Below, piece by piece: positions 31,916 through 44,276 of a stretch of DNA of 64,000 nt (the stretch's first letter is position 1; the number at the start of each line of letters is the position of its first letter). A program made the translations under genes and the position numbers. The stretch is from Cercospora beticola. Lineage: Eukaryota; Ascomycota; Dothideomycetes; Mycosphaerellales; Mycosphaerellaceae. The notes beneath the pieces are model-generated. The model did not search any database, had not been told where the DNA came from, and saw nothing but the letters and a program-made list of their open reading frames with translations. The stretch is taken from the NCBI RefSeq assembly GCF_033473495.1, contig NC_088942.1, positions 62,001 to 126,000 on the forward strand, written 5' to 3'.

Positions 31916-33276
31916 ATGGGTCTTCGAATGGGTGAAGTCGGAGGGTATCGGGGGATTTTTTTGGATTTTATTATAGGGTCGCAGGCTGATCCACCGGTCA
32001 GGCTGAGGTGATGATGTGCAGGATGGTGGTGAGTGCACTGGGAGAGCCGTCGGAGAAGGCGCAACGGATGCAAGTAGGCAGTGAGGACAGTTATTCTGGT
32101 GTCGCAGGGAAGGCCGTGCCTCTTGGGCAGTCTGTTGCAGAGGCCAGTGACTCCGAGCGACTCCACGAGAAAAGCCAATGCCTTTCGCCGACCCTGCAGA
32201 ATTGCTGATGCAGCGAGGGGAGCGCTCCGGGCGGGCAGCGGTCCCGGCCCCAGCCCTGCCACGAAAAAGACGGTGCGAGTGGGTTGCTGTGAACGATCAC
32301 GACTTCCAAGAACTCGTCAGTTGCAGTAGTAATTGCGGAGATCCGAACAGTGACAGTATGCGGTTGCGGTGCTTATGTGCAGCAATGCGCACGCCGCTGA
32401 GAGGCACATCGTTCTCGCATTCCCCCTTCACCGCAGCAGCAGTACCATGTTCGCCCTCTGATGGGAGGCGTGTTTGCGCAGACGCACGCGAAACATTGTT
32501 AATTTTGTTCCTGTCCATTATCGTGCCACGCGACCACGCTAACCGCATGCATGATGATCCTACTGCAAGGGACACGAGAACGAGCGGATTCGAAAGCCGA
32601 TGCTTCTTTCTGCTGCTGCAGCACGGCGGTGATCGGAGCCCGAGGCCAGTTACATACATCTCTCCCGCATACTGTCTGCTCCTCCGCACTCCACCGCCCT
32701 CCCTCGGCGAACTCTACACCACACTTCACGCCTCATGCTACGTCGACATTCACAGTTTCCTGCTGGAAGAAACATGAAGGGCAGCGTTGCCGCTGACGTG
32801 TGCGGTCTAGACCTGCTGTTTGCTGATGCTGCTCACCAAGCTGCAGCTCTCGGCTGAGCACTCCGAGCAAGTTCATATATCGCCAGCTTCGTCAATGGCA
32901 CGACCTGCAAATGTTGTTCTTGCAGTTGGCTCACGCGAGCGATCTACGGAAGATCGACGGGACGGAGTGAGGTCCGTTTCTGCCTGAGGAATCATGGTGG
33001 CTCTCACGATAGTTCGGCAATGAGGTCACTGTGAGCGCGGTAGCGCGTCCACAGCTGCAGTGTTCGCGCCATGGTGAAGCTGAATCCTGTATTGAGCACC
33101 AAAAGGCAAACTCACCATCACATTGCCGCTCCATCGCCGCTAACTACTCCTCTTCTCCATCGTCACCGGTTGCACATGGCTTGACACAGTAGCCGCCATC
33201 CTCTCCTCCCCTCCCCGCCTCTTCATCCATCACCCCTCCACCTCCGCCGCGAGCAGTGCTGCCTGATACCACCGCC
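31916..33276. other. Shared divergent promoter region of malic enzyme and HAM1-like genes
   Basis: 1.36 kb, CT-rich near the right end. The long plus frame 32178-32777 has no family resemblance and is not called. Confidence 0.45.
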
Positions 33277-35502
33277 ATGTCGTCCTGCTTCGGCTTCCGC
33301 AACAATGGCGATCAGTCCGAGCGAGAGCCTCTGCTGCCTCAGTACAATGACGATACCGTGCTGCAGCGCGAGCTGCACCAGAAGCTCCACTCGTACCAGA
33401 TGTACCGAGCCATCTCCAAAGGCTTCATGCCCTCCACCCAGCAGCTGATCATCCACTTCCGCACCTTCCTCGCCAGCGAAGTCCTCAACCCAGAACATCC
33501 CGACCTGTCCAACAGTGGCCGCAGACTGATCAAGCAGACGCGACAATGGATCCAGCAGTTCATGGATCTGCTCGAGCACAAGAACGGCAAGGATCAGATT
33601 CAGGACATCATCTGGTTCTTGACAAAGAGCAGCATTTCTGTTGACGTGGAGGATATCGCAGTGCGAGCACAAAAGACCAAGGCAAGAGCAGATACCGCTG
33701 CAGCGTATCAGAGTCTGCGGACCGTTGGCAGTCTCCTTCTGACCAATTCCGACTTTCGAATCTTCCTCAGCGATCTGAACACTATTGGCAAGGAGGTCTT
33801 CAGAGACTCTGCCTTTGCACTGTCAAATGCGGCAGAAGATGTCGCAAAGAAGATCGATCCTGCCGAGGAGGAGAAGCAGAAGGTTGCCAAGCCTGGAGCT
33901 GACGATCAATCCGCCCCCAGTACAGAAGCTTTGACCGGCGAAGCTGCAGAGGTCGCGAACGTGGTTGCCAATGGAACTGCTCAAGTTGCCAAGACTACGG
34001 TTGACAGTGCCGCCGACAAGCTGGAAGGTGATGAAGGTCAGGTCTTGGTAAACCGTCTCCAGCAGGCCATTCTCAAACTTCGAAAGCGACCTGATTACAA
34101 TGACTCGGTCTCGACACTATCGCTTCTGATCAAGAGATATGCCGTCGTCTACTCAAGAGCCGCAGAAGATGTCGCCAAAGTCGCCAAGAAAGACATCAAT
34201 GAGAATGAGGCCCTCGATCGTGCTGCTCAGAATATGTGGGCATTCATCACCAGTTTTGGCGACAAGCAGGAATGGGAGAAGACGGAGGAACTCTTCAAGC
34301 AGGTCCTCAGCCATCAAAACAAGGACCCGCAGTTCGAGAGCACCTTGAGCAAGGCCGGCGACTCCCTGCAAAAGCTCCTGACCGATCCTAGCTTCCTCGA
34401 GCATGCTGATGATAAATTCAAGGAGCTCCGAGCTGAGTACAAAAAGTCGGGCAATGACACCCACCTGGGGCAAGATATTCAGGCTTTCTTCCAGCAATTG
34501 GAGACTACGGTGTACAGTGTGCTCAAGGATGAAGACATCCACAACTTGATCCAGACCACCCTGCGTATCTTCAGGCTGCTGTCGCCTGTCAACCAAGCCA
34601 CGAATCCGGAGCTGCTACAAGACACCATCAACATCTTCGTGCCTCTACTCATAGCCGCCATTCAGTACATCCCCATTCCCAGACTGGAGATCAGCACCCC
34701 AGAGATCGACCTCCTGTTGGAAAACCTCATCATCGAGCCCGGCCACACAGTCAACCAGACCTCTTTCCTGCCTTACCGCCTCAAGGTTGAAACATACAAC
34801 GACTTCGAACTCCGTAAAGCCAAGTTCCGCACCACCACCGCCATGACCAACCTCGTCACCATCAAAATCGACGGCCTCTCCGTTAAGGCGGATGAAGTAG
34901 GCTTCTGGCTCCGCGCTCACAAAGGCATCCTCCGCCTCGCCGACGAAGGCATCGCCGGCTTCGCCCTCGACGAACGCGGCATTGACATCCACATCGATGT
35001 CGAAATTGCCAAAGATCGCCTTGAACAAATCCTCACCCTCCGTGCCGTTCGCGTCCATATCCACAAACTCAACTACAAGATGCGCAAATCGAAATTTTCC
35101 TGGCTCGGCTGGCTCATGAAACCCCTCCTCCGTCCTGTGATCCGCAAAGTCATGGAGAAACAACTTGCTTCTGCTTTGGCGGATTTCTTCCATGCTGCGA
35201 ATCGCGAGGTTTTGTTTGCGAGAGAGCGACTCCGAGCTACGAGGATCGCAGATCCAGATGATGTATTGACATTCTTCAAGGCTGTCGCTGCCAGACTTAC
35301 ACCCGAAGAGGATCCAGATCTCTATACAAGAGTCGGCGTTGCGCAGCCGGGTAAGGGTGTGTTCAAGAATGTTTATGCGCCGGGAAGTGTGGTGAAGGTT
35401 TGGAATGAGGAGGCTAGTAGGGCGACGGAGCGGGTTGAGGACTTTGATGCGGGAGGGTGGAGGAATGAGATTTTTGATACGCATGTTAGGACGTTGACTT
35501 GA
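33277..35502 (+). CDS. HAM1-like protein (BPI/TULIP-like lipid-binding C-terminal domain)
   Basis: Single exon, 741 residues. From memory the layout matches the fungal HAM1-like family: an N-terminal helical domain (ISKGFMPSTQQLI, LIKQTRQWIQQFMDLL), a lysine/alanine-rich variable linker (about residues 195-250), a second helical stretch, and a C-terminal domain (LEISTPEIDLLLENLII, then KFSWLGWLMKPLLRPVIRK) related to the BPI/LBP lipid-binding fold. No signal peptide or membrane span, so likely a cytosolic or contact-site lipid-binding protein; the molecular role is not established. Start at MSSCFGFRN with CCGCCATGT context; an ATG at 33256 adds seven residues. Confidence 0.85.
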   Translation: MSSCFGFRNNGDQSEREPLLPQYNDDTVLQRELHQKLHSYQMYRAISKGFMPSTQQLIIHFRTFLASEVLNPEHPDLSNSGRRLIKQTRQWIQQFMDLLEHKNGKDQIQDIIWFLTKSSISVDVEDIAVRAQKTKARADTAAAYQSLRTVGSLLLTNSDFRIFLSDLNTIGKEVFRDSAFALSNAAEDVAKKIDPAEEEKQKVAKPGADDQSAPSTEALTGEAAEVANVVANGTAQVAKTTVDSAADKLEGDEGQVLVNRLQQAILKLRKRPDYNDSVSTLSLLIKRYAVVYSRAAEDVAKVAKKDINENEALDRAAQNMWAFITSFGDKQEWEKTEELFKQVLSHQNKDPQFESTLSKAGDSLQKLLTDPSFLEHADDKFKELRAEYKKSGNDTHLGQDIQAFFQQLETTVYSVLKDEDIHNLIQTTLRIFRLLSPVNQATNPELLQDTINIFVPLLIAAIQYIPIPRLEISTPEIDLLLENLIIEPGHTVNQTSFLPYRLKVETYNDFELRKAKFRTTTAMTNLVTIKIDGLSVKADEVGFWLRAHKGILRLADEGIAGFALDERGIDIHIDVEIAKDRLEQILTLRAVRVHIHKLNYKMRKSKFSWLGWLMKPLLRPVIRKVMEKQLASALADFFHAANREVLFARERLRATRIADPDDVLTFFKAVAARLTPEEDPDLYTRVGVAQPGKGVFKNVYAPGSVVKVWNEEASRATERVEDFDAGGWRNEIFDTHVRTLT

Positions 35503-36290
35503 AGATGAGTATTGGGAGAGGATGAGATGTGGAATACGAGGTGTGGGTGAGCTGGAAGAGAACAGTTGAGAACCAGGGTAGTGCGCAATTGAGAACAACA
35601 GGACTTCAGACTCTAGTAAACAGGTGGAACGGCACTCTCGGTTACATACATGCGTCATGACTACCAACGATACGAAGCAAAAATGGGGCAAAACAGGAAG
35701 GCGGCGCTGATGAATGGTGCGGGTTGAATAAAAAGGAAGGGCATCGGTATATAGTAACGTCCAACTTTTGAGACGAGGCTTCGACAAATCCGTGGTGTGG
35801 AATACATAAACAGAATCAGCGGCGGAAATGTACGCATATTTCTCTTCGCGATTTTGATCTCTCATTCGATGTCTCAGGCAGACTTGAGATTCGATGGTCT
35901 GCTGTGCGATTGCGAGGTCGCAGTTTCTTCGATTCTACGATGGGGACTGTTGGTCCAGACAGACCTGAGAGCGATTTTACTGCTTCTTTGTGGAGAGGTG
36001 AGAACATCGATTCGGCAAGCTGTGTTTTGAAACGTCACGGAATATGTATTCTAGGATTAGATAGTGCACGCAAGCTTTCTCAAAACTCATTCTATCTTGG
36101 TACCATGGAGGAACTCAAATCTCGACCATTGATGCCGCGAAGAGCGATTCCGGGACTTGTTCGGATACGTCTACCTACAGCAGGATCCCGTATGCGGACT
36201 GTGGGCGTGCAAAGTGTAAGCCCTCAGGGAAGCAGTGCCTACTCGGGGCATCTATGCGCTAGAACAATAGGCAACCCGCTCAAATTTATT
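35503..36290. other. Intergenic region between convergent genes
   Basis: Shared 3' flank of the HAM1-like gene and the hydrolase-NACHT gene. The plus frame 35904-36551 overlaps the real last exon of the NACHT gene and is a shadow. Confidence 0.5.
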
Positions 36291-39200
36291 CTATGTCTCT
36301 GGGTACGTGGTGCTCGACCGATAGTCGAACTCCTTCGACTCATCCCTCTTTTGTTTGATTTCTTGCTCGAAGGCGCGGTCAATGAACTCTCGATAGCGAT
36401 GGCGAGCAGTTCGATACCCGGCCCGATCGCGAATGCATACCTCCTCAGCGTATTCACCGATCTCGTTAACCTGGCGGCTGGGCGCGACGATCACTCGCAT
36501 CTCGTACTCTCTTGTGATCGCAGCTCGCTTCGTGGATTCGGACTATCATAAATTAGCAGTCACAGCGAGATTCAATCGTGATATAGAACGCACTGAAATC
36601 TCCCAGAACGAGCTTTCATCTGGATTCTGCTCCTTGTTTCGAAGAACCAGCGAGATGCCCCTAAAGTCCAAACGATTGACAGCTTGGGCAATAGTGAGGT
36701 TCTGTTCTTCTTTTAGGTATTTGGTGATCTGCAATACGTCCCGGTTGATTTGTGCATCCAAGATGTTCGTCAGGTACATGTTTGGACAATGGAAAGACTT
36801 ACATCTGGAGCCGAGAGCCTCATCGCAGCACTGGAAGTGCTGACGAATTTGATGACCCAGCTCAAATTCATCCCAGGTTTTCGGACCAAGAGTCGACAGC
36901 TGCGACCACGCCCATGAAGCAAAGGCGATGGCCGCGCAAGTCATCGCTTCAAGGCCGTGGGCATGATTGCAGCTGCTGGGCTCTCTGCATATCAAACCTA
37001 TCTCATGATCGGCGTTACCTCCAGGTGCAGTCCACGCGCATCTCGCGTAACCCGCAAGTCCGTCGAACTGTTGAAATAGAGCAGTGATTGAACCACCCTC
37101 AACACATTCCGACATTTTCGTCTGGATCAGCCGCGGCTTGAAGTAGCGCATCATACTCTCTACCAAGGGGGCATTCTGTTTTAGAAGTTGTGTCCCTCCA
37201 CTTGCCACCCATTGGATGCTATAGATCACGAGTTCCACGAGATACAAGGCCATGCTTGTTTCCTGAGGCTTTGGTAGAGTGCCCGTCCATCTGTCAACGA
37301 CCGAGAAGAAGCGAGCGTTCGCGCACAGGTCCCAGAATATCAAAGTAGTTGGTTCGATGAGCACAGAGGCAATTTCGTGGACTCTTCTGCTGACGTCGCC
37401 CTGCCGTCCGACTTGAACTTCGTCGATATCAAAGCGCTTGAAAACCTCGAACAGCTCATCTAGTTGGTCATGTACAATCATCGTGTCATACTGCGCTAGA
37501 CTTATTAGATCCTGAATGCGGCGCACAGTGGATGAGCGAGGCCTCATCGCACATGGTCTCCCGCAACCGTCGAGTTTGTGTCTTGCTAATATAGAGTCGA
37601 GATCAGTCGGTATGGGGCGACCGTTATCGCGCGGCTCTGCATCAGCGCAGTCACCATAATGAGGCGAGTAAACAGACGGTGCGATCCAGATGTACTTGAG
37701 AGCAGCTCGCCAAACACGAATAGAAACATCGATCAAAGCTGGTAGCTTGAGCCCATGTGTATTTTCAGATTCGACGACAAAGTCGTACGCTGAGCGATGA
37801 ACCCATTTCAGCTGCTGCGCCTCCCAGTGTAGAGCAGAGGTATAGTATATAGCTGGAGCCCGGTGACGTTCCACTTTCAGTGCCTGTTTACCGCCATTCT
37901 CCTGCACGGCGATCCATTCGAAGTCTGGTGTCTTCAGTAAGGTGTCCCAACTAAGCCGGAGGAGGGGGGTTACTTCGTCAACCTCTAGCAGCCCGCCGGA
38001 ATGGGCCCCAATTTGAGCCGTGGTGATCTCGCATTGAGCTACGAATTCCTTGTAGGAAGTGGGTACCGTCTGAAGTCGCTCGGCTGTGAGGATGCTGATG
38101 GACCTGCAGAGTCGGCATTCTGCCGTAGGTGCTCTCAAGCATTGGATATAAAATGCCAAGAACGACTTGTGCTCGTGGTCCACGGTCTCCAGCATTTTCC
38201 GATAGAGGTCTCCTAGATCCAGAGGCAACTTGTCGATTCTGCTGGCAAGCACGTCATGTTCATCACGTGCCTTGATTCCGCGGACCACATCTTTCGTCAC
38301 GAGAGCGGCCCACAAGAAGACTCCATTTGCGCGGCTGGAAATGCTCTTCACAAGCTCTTGCTCGTTCGCTGCTCTCGCTCTGCGGAGACTGTGTTGCACG
38401 AAGCAAGATATATCGGAGCAATTCAGGTGTTGTAGCTTTAACCGCGGCATTTGACACAGAGCGTCCTCGAAGGTTTGTTCTGGACGGCTGGAGACGCAGC
38501 ACTTTACATTGCTGTGCCTCCGAAGCGATAGAACGAAATCAAGAAGTCTCTCTTGATCACCAGTGAACTCATCTAGCCCATCGATGAACACACAATATCG
38601 ACGCGTGTGTTCGGTAGTCCTCAAAACTGCACGGATCGCACGAATTAATCGAGGGACGCTCCAGGACGGGATTTGTTGATCTGTCAGCCGAAGTTCTTTG
38701 ACCACTTCGGACATGGCGATAGCATGCTGGCAGTCGCAAAGTTGATAGAGCAAACTCTGCAATAAACCCTGCACGTTATTTTCCAGCCCTGTGCCGGGCT
38801 TCCAGAAGAAAAAGGACAGTAGCTGTAGATGGGCTCGACCGCTCCACGACTTGAGTCCTTCCAAGGTTTTCTCATCATCAACGATGTGGGCAAGCAACAC
38901 CGATTTTCCGGAGCCAGCTTTTCGAGAGCACCAGTATATGGGCTCACTGCTACGAAGCCACACATCGAAACTGTGCCATTCGGGTTTATTAGCTGGATTT
39001 GTGGTATGAATCCAAGAGAATGTGCCCTCGCATGGTTCTGGAATGGATCTGTGGCGCGCGTTCATGTTCTCATATTTCAAACTGGCGATCAAATTCTCGC
39101 GGTAGAACTTTGAAAGGCGCGGTTGTTTGCTGGCAAATTCTTGTAGAACCCGTGCGAAAGTTTTCCACTCTTCGTCTTCGAGATCTGTAAATCTGTGCAA

Positions 39201-40223
39201 GTTCAAATGGTCGCATGCTCTTGAAAACTTTCGAATATCGAGCGTTGAGGACATATTGTCAAGACAAGCAGAGCTCTCGCTCACCAATATGACTCTGTGC
39301 TGATTGGCGCTGGATGGGATCTCTTGCTCTGCGACTGTTGAGTTGCGTAGGTAGAAGCTGAGGCCCGTAGGCTCTCGCTCGTAAAAGCATGCGATGGAAG
39401 GCGCTTTGCCGTCGTCTTCTGCGGACTCGCGAATGCTTTTACAGAAGTCACTGAACATATCCTGCAGCCATTCGCTGTCGGCCTTCGACGATTCAATGTT
39501 GTCTCGGAGGACAAATTCATTCGTGCTCTCAATCTGCGGAAGTACAGACAGATGAAGCAGATGAGACGTTCCTCGGAATGGGGTGCCCATGAAGACCGCA
39601 CCTACAGTCGCGGTGTGGATGTCCGGCCATCTCGTCTGGTCGTGCCATGCATCTACGAGCGCCTTCACTGTATTAGCAGAGTCCAGAATTCGGTTCACAT
39701 CCGTACCTTTGCAAGGACTAGGCCACCATAGCTGTGGGCAACAAACAGCAAGGGCCGATTGACACAATTTCGGCGTGCGTTGGCGATCTGGTCTAACAGA
39801 GATGCAGAAATACTGGATGTTCGTGTCTTGATGGCATCTTTGCCGTACCAATCTCCGCGATAGCCAAAGCGAAATATGCGCGAACCTGGGATTGCTGATG
39901 GTAACCAGTCTTCGTGAGTGGTCCAGTCCAGGTATTCTTTCTTGTGCACCGGGCGAGAGCCATCCTGAACTGCTTGGTCTGGCTTCTGCTTGGTCCAGGT
40001 CTTATGAGGATGCGCCGCTTTCCCATGAATCAAGATGATGCTATTGCTGGTCAGTAGCTCATTATAATGCACACATTAGTGGCATACTCAATCTTGCCAT
40101 TTTCTGGGATTTCGATCGAGCTCGGGTAGACTTGTTTGAGCCTGAGGTCTTTCACGTCAATGTCTCCGCGTCCCTGCGTAGATGTTAGCTCGTTTTGATG
40201 CCGTATCGATGCATACTTACCAT
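36291..40223 (-). CDS. NLR-like STAND protein with N-terminal alpha/beta-hydrolase and NACHT domain
   Basis: Fungal NLR, 1247 residues in five exons: 40221-40223, 40088-40173, 39707-40040, 36594-39662, 36291-36542. Intron 1 (GTAAGT, GCTAAC, GCAG) follows the start codon itself; intron 3 (39663-39706) is 44 nt with an AAG acceptor; the last intron (36543-36593; GTGCGT, GCTAAT, ATAG) adds an 83-residue tail missed by the long frame. N-terminal hydrolase: DIILIHGKAAHPHKTW (oxyanion strand) and nucleophile elbow AHSYGGLV, Ser about residue 134, followed by AVFMGTPFRGT. NACHT: Walker A AGSGKSVLLAH (about 388), Walker B YCVFIDGLDEF (about 500). No WD, ankyrin or TPR repeats are evident in the remaining about 600 residues. 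An intronless alternative start upstream (MQPRVDN...) is possible. Confidence 0.88.
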
Positions 40224-40452
40224 AGCGCCCTGCAGCACAAATTTTGCAGTTGATTTCGCCCGACTGTGCTCTCTTCGATGCAGAATTTGTGGCGTTGTCA
40301 ACTCTCGGCTGCATCAAATCGCACACAGAATTTTGGAACATTCGCTTGACCGGTAAAGAAGCTCGAAGGTATGGGTGTACAGCAGGGACAGCTGATGCGG
40401 CCTCACATGAAACATCGCATCGATAGCGACTACAAATCTCAAATTGCGATAG

Positions 40453-41898
40453 ATTGGCGAAGCTCTGTCTGCATCGTCAGTTCCTCTGGTGTCTTTCTCG
40501 CAAGCAAATGAGAGAAATGAGCCCGCAAGATTATATCCAGCAGTTCTACGCGAGTATAGGACAGCAGGCATCCAACTCAATCCTGGAACGGCACACCAAC
40601 CAGCGGTCGCACAAGCCCCACTATACTTGTCACAGCTCCAGAACATTGCGTGCAACTTTGCGGATGAAACAGTGATGGTCGTGGAAAATATTGACTTGAC
40701 TTGGATTGCAGCCATTGGAGACCTTTTCGGTGTCGAGCCCGCATTCTTCGTGGAACATGCAGCTGCCATATTTGGTACCTGTCCAGAGAAGGCTATCATC
40801 GGTCAGTGGTCAGCACATCGTAAGAAGCCGGTCCACAAACTCTCGTCTGTCGAGAGTTGGCACATTGACGGCGTGTGGGTCTCGCGCCACGCGCGGTATG
40901 CATACACGCGGGACGTCCTCAAGCATCACAACTTGATGCCACGACTTGCTGCCTTTGAAGAAGGTCGCGGCTGGCGAGTAGCGACGCGTATCTCCTGCTG
41001 TTTCCCGCAAAGCAAGCTGTGGATGCGGACCACGGAGTCCAACGCCAGGGTATCAGACTGCTGACCAAAGATGGCAGGTCTTATCCTCGTGGATGCCCCA
41101 ATACGTTCAGCCCTCGATAATCCACTGCCGAGACCAGGACTGAGACTTCCGGTCGGCCTCAATCGCGGCGGTCTGAAAGTACCTTGTCTCTTCGACGACA
41201 GTCGTCATTCATTGTTCCAAGCTCTTCACCAGTTCTTCGCGCACCCATGGCACTTCCACATTCTCTTCGCTCAGTGGTCCTCGACCGACGCCCACATTTC
41301 TCCCGAGACGTTCTTCCACCTCCTCGCATCCTCCATGTGGGGTGCGAACCTGAGGATCCTGGACCACAACATTAGACGTCTGGCTTTCGACGAGATCCAG
41401 CGGCCGAATCTCCGAACAACAGACGACCTTCACCGCCAGCGACGAGACCTGACAACACTCCTCAGCGAAGTCAACTTCTTACTCAAATGGCTCTCCCCAG
41501 GCGTGAAGTCAGAATTGACAGCGTTGAAAGACACCCTTCCCGCGTCAAAGTATATCGGCTACCCTGACGTCATCCTCCAAGACATTCTCGAGAACGGAAA
41601 CAATTTGGAGAAATTCCTAATGGACACTTTCACACTTCTTCTCAGTACCATCAGCGTTGTAGATGCGGAAGCGACAAAAGAGCAAGGCAGGAGAACTCAA
41701 ATGTTGACGAAATTGGCTTTTGTGTATGTACCACTTTCATTTGTCACGGGAGTATTTGGCATGAATGTGAAAGAGATCAATGGGTCGCAGTTGTCGATTT
41801 GGACGAGCGTTGTGGTGTTGTGCATTACTGGAGTTTCGACTTTGGTGCTTTTCATGGGATATGACTGGTTGCAGAACAGAAGGTCTCAGAACAGGTGA
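40453..41898 (+). CDS. CorA-like divalent-cation transporter family membrane protein (5' end unresolved)
   Basis: Two exons seen, up to 40987 and 41078-41898; intron 40988-41077 (GTATCT donor, TGCTGACC branch, GGCAG acceptor). The C-terminus has two adjacent membrane helices (LTKLAFVYVPLSFVTGVFGMNV and WTSVVVLCITGVSTLVLFMGY) with FGMN at the end of the first, the CorA/Mrs2 GMN selectivity motif. The soluble N-terminal part contains DLTWIAAIGDLFGVEPAFFVEH, common in fungal CorA-like proteins. The frame is open from 40453 but the first in-frame ATG is 40675, which would give 377 residues; sequence before it looks coding, so an upstream exon with the true start is likely. Head-to-head with the hydrolase-NACHT gene. 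Confidence 0.82.
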
Positions 41899-42596
41899 GA
41901 AGTATTCAAGTTATGGCACCGCTTCAATCTAGAACGACAGCCTGCTTTTACCAACATGATCCTGCACTTTCTATTTTGCGGCAGAGAAATCTTTCGTAAA
42001 TTTGTTCATGTTACAAAGTCACTTCCCGCTGGCAACTCTCTGTGCTGTCTGCGAGCGGTGAGAAGTCCCAGCTCTGGCGTTTTGTTGAAGGCTGAAGAAA
42101 TCGGACCTCTGTTCGAGCTTGGTGTCAAGATGGATCCTGATGAGCCTTGTTGGTCACCACATATGGTATGATTTTCGCGAGGAACTATTGTGACAACTCC
42201 AAAGCCAAAATTTTCCATTCCTTTCCCGCCTTTCCTGTCCTACCATTCCAATCTATCCCTGGAATAACGCCGCCGTGCCAAACTCCGAGCATCCTGATAG
42301 TCCACCATACGTAGTGGTCCCTAATCATGACTCCTGGTCATGTCTTCATCAAATGTGAAACGAATTTCCATCTCCAGAGACGTCGCATGTGCCGTCTCCG
42401 ATGGCCAGTGTAATGAGGAGGACAGTAAGCCCGTTTACAACGGCATCGTGCTCTTTCGCACACTCTCTATCATCCCATGTTACATCGCCTTGACGCACGC
42501 CGAGGCTCTGCTTGTCTCTTCCATCCTTGTTCCTCACCCGTCCTGCGAATTCGTTCTCCCAGGTTGACCAGAACCCAGCATTTCCTTTTCCTTTGT
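41899..42596. other. Intergenic region
   Basis: Nothing recognised. Confidence 0.5.
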
Positions 42597-42911
42597 TCAT
42601 TCGATGATCGTCTTCTCGCTCGGGACACTCGTAACCATCGAGACGGGCCTTGGTGTTGGTGGCAAGGACTTCCTCTTCGCACTCTGTCTTCTCTCTGGTC
42701 TAATAGTCGCCTCACGTCTCTCTGGAAGGAATTCCGGCTGCAAAGATCGCCTCTTCGCGGCCCTGCTCATTGGTGGTGGTGGCGGTGGAGGTGTCCTGGC
42801 AGGCTTGAGGCAGGTAGGTATCGAAGGTACGGGAATCTTCGACATGACAAGGAGGATAAACTTGGTAGTGCGATATGCACGAGAAGATTTGCTGGTCGTG
42901 GCTGTAGGCAT
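42597..42911 (-). CDS. Small basic proline-rich protein, hypothetical
   Basis: ATG at 42911 in context CATCAACATGCC after a CA-rich leader, and a TATA element about 170 bases upstream; 104 residues. Sequence features: a run of seven prolines (TPPPPPPPMSRAAKRRS), several Arg/Lys-Ser clusters (KRKSLPP) and a C-terminus SVPSEKTIIE. No signal peptide, membrane helix or known domain; SLPPTP and similar are candidate phosphorylation or SH3/WW-binding sites. The opposite strand has an equally long frame (42604-43095), but its glycine run simply mirrors the prolines and the leader/TATA evidence favours this strand. Confidence 0.55.
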   Translation of the reverse strand: MPTATTSKSSRAYRTTKFILLVMSKIPVPSIPTCLKPARTPPPPPPPMSRAAKRRSLQPEFLPERREATIRPERRQSAKRKSLPPTPRPVSMVTSVPSEKTIIE

Positions 42912-44276
42912 GTTGATGATCTGTGTTTGTGTTTGGAATTGTTGTTTCGATGAAGGAGGAAAGACAGAAGATGTGAGTAGAGAAATCCAGACAATAAGAA
43001 AAACGAGCGTGGTAGTGAGTGGTGTGAGGTCAGGTGGCTGGTATGTGTCTTGCAACGACGGAGCAAGACGACGACAAATGATATATAGCAAGTAAGCGTC
43101 GTCGATCCTTAGGACGTTTTTGTGGGTATCTCAGTATAAGGCGAGCCTGGCGAGGCGCGTCAGCTGTCGCGCTAAGTAGTTCACCACACCAACCATGTGA
43201 ACAATCGAACCCGGGAACAATGGGATGCCATGTCAGACGGAAGTTTCGGATCCTAAGGTGAGATTAAGGGGAAAGGAGAACAGAGCGAAAGACTTGCAGC
43301 GGCGATTTGTGATCTGTTGTTTTCATTCGGCGTTGACGTCGCTTGATGTTACTCTCTTTCGCATAAGTGCTCGGCGGCGGCTACTAGAGCTTCCGACGAC
43401 GAGGCTGGGAGACCTCACCCCTTCTTTGCAGACCGGGACTTCGGATTATGGAGCGGACTTTGTGATTTTTGTGCGTCCGTACCAGTCATTGACTTCATCT
43501 CTGGAACGGCGTGTATCGACTTGCGGTGAGTCTCTTCAAGGGATTCGGTGAACGTGTTTGCTCATGCTGTTCCTGGTGCGTCAGACGGTCAGCTTGCGCC
43601 CCTTCCAGGCTTCCGGCCACTGCCGGGCGTGTAGTATTTGGGTGAGAGCTGCTGCTGCTCTTCTCTTGTCAGCTTGACGGCCACGAGATCATCGTCGTAC
43701 ACCATCGTGGCGCGCCTGAGACATCTGTCGTCGAGACTCGCCAGCTGGACAGGGACAAAGAAAGATGAGGTTGGGAGCCAAAATAAGAAGTCGTGTATTT
43801 GAAACCATCCGTTTCTAGTCTAGCGTGAAACTCATGTTCACGTAAGCAGGTTTGCCGAGCTTTCGCGTCCACCCTCGTCCCTTGCTCTCACCGTTCTCAC
43901 TCCTGCCAGCACACCGACAGCCAAAGAAAGTCTATTAAGATGCACCAAAACTTCGCAATTTCGCGCTGTGATACATTTCACGGAGGACTTGAGCCCTGCC
44001 TGTGAGCGACTTCTCCAGCGCAAGCCGTACGACGCCGGAGAAGGTCAAGCCGGTTGCCTGATGGTTCAAAGACCTGTACAGATCCTCCAGCCTTTTCCTG
44101 CCGTCTTCAGGCATGTCATGAGGACGCTCTCAGTGCGCCGGCGTGAGGGTGAGGGTGTCAGACAAGGGCTGCTGAAGTCCCGTGGAATGTTCGAAATGCT
44201 TGTGAAGGTCCACGCCGTCTGTCTCCCGAGAGTCCGCTACTTCTGATGATTGGAGCTTGGATGTCGAAACTCATCT
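42912..44276. other. Intergenic region
   Basis: Contains the TATA element of the proline-rich gene. Short minus frames at 43669-43872 and 43838-44023 are unconvincing. A T-arm-like string near 43205-43225 is not a tRNA (see rejected list). Confidence 0.4.
43082..43087 (-). promoter_or_regulatory. TATA box of the proline-rich gene
   Basis: Minus-strand GCTATATATC about 171 bases upstream of the ATG at 42911. Confidence 0.45.

Noticed and set aside
35904..36551. Plus-strand 215-codon frame
   Set aside because: It overlies the last exon of the hydrolase-NACHT gene, whose splice signals and codon pattern are convincing; no family match on the plus strand.
42604..43095. Plus-strand 163-codon frame with a polyglycine stretch
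   Set aside because: Its glycines mirror the prolines of the minus-strand gene; the leader, Kozak-like ATG and TATA element support the minus strand.
43195..43230. tRNA-like T-arm (minus-strand CCCGGGTTCGATTG)
   Set aside because: The stem after TTCGA does not pair (CCGGG against GTTCA), and no acceptor stem, D-arm or anticodon arm can be built around it.
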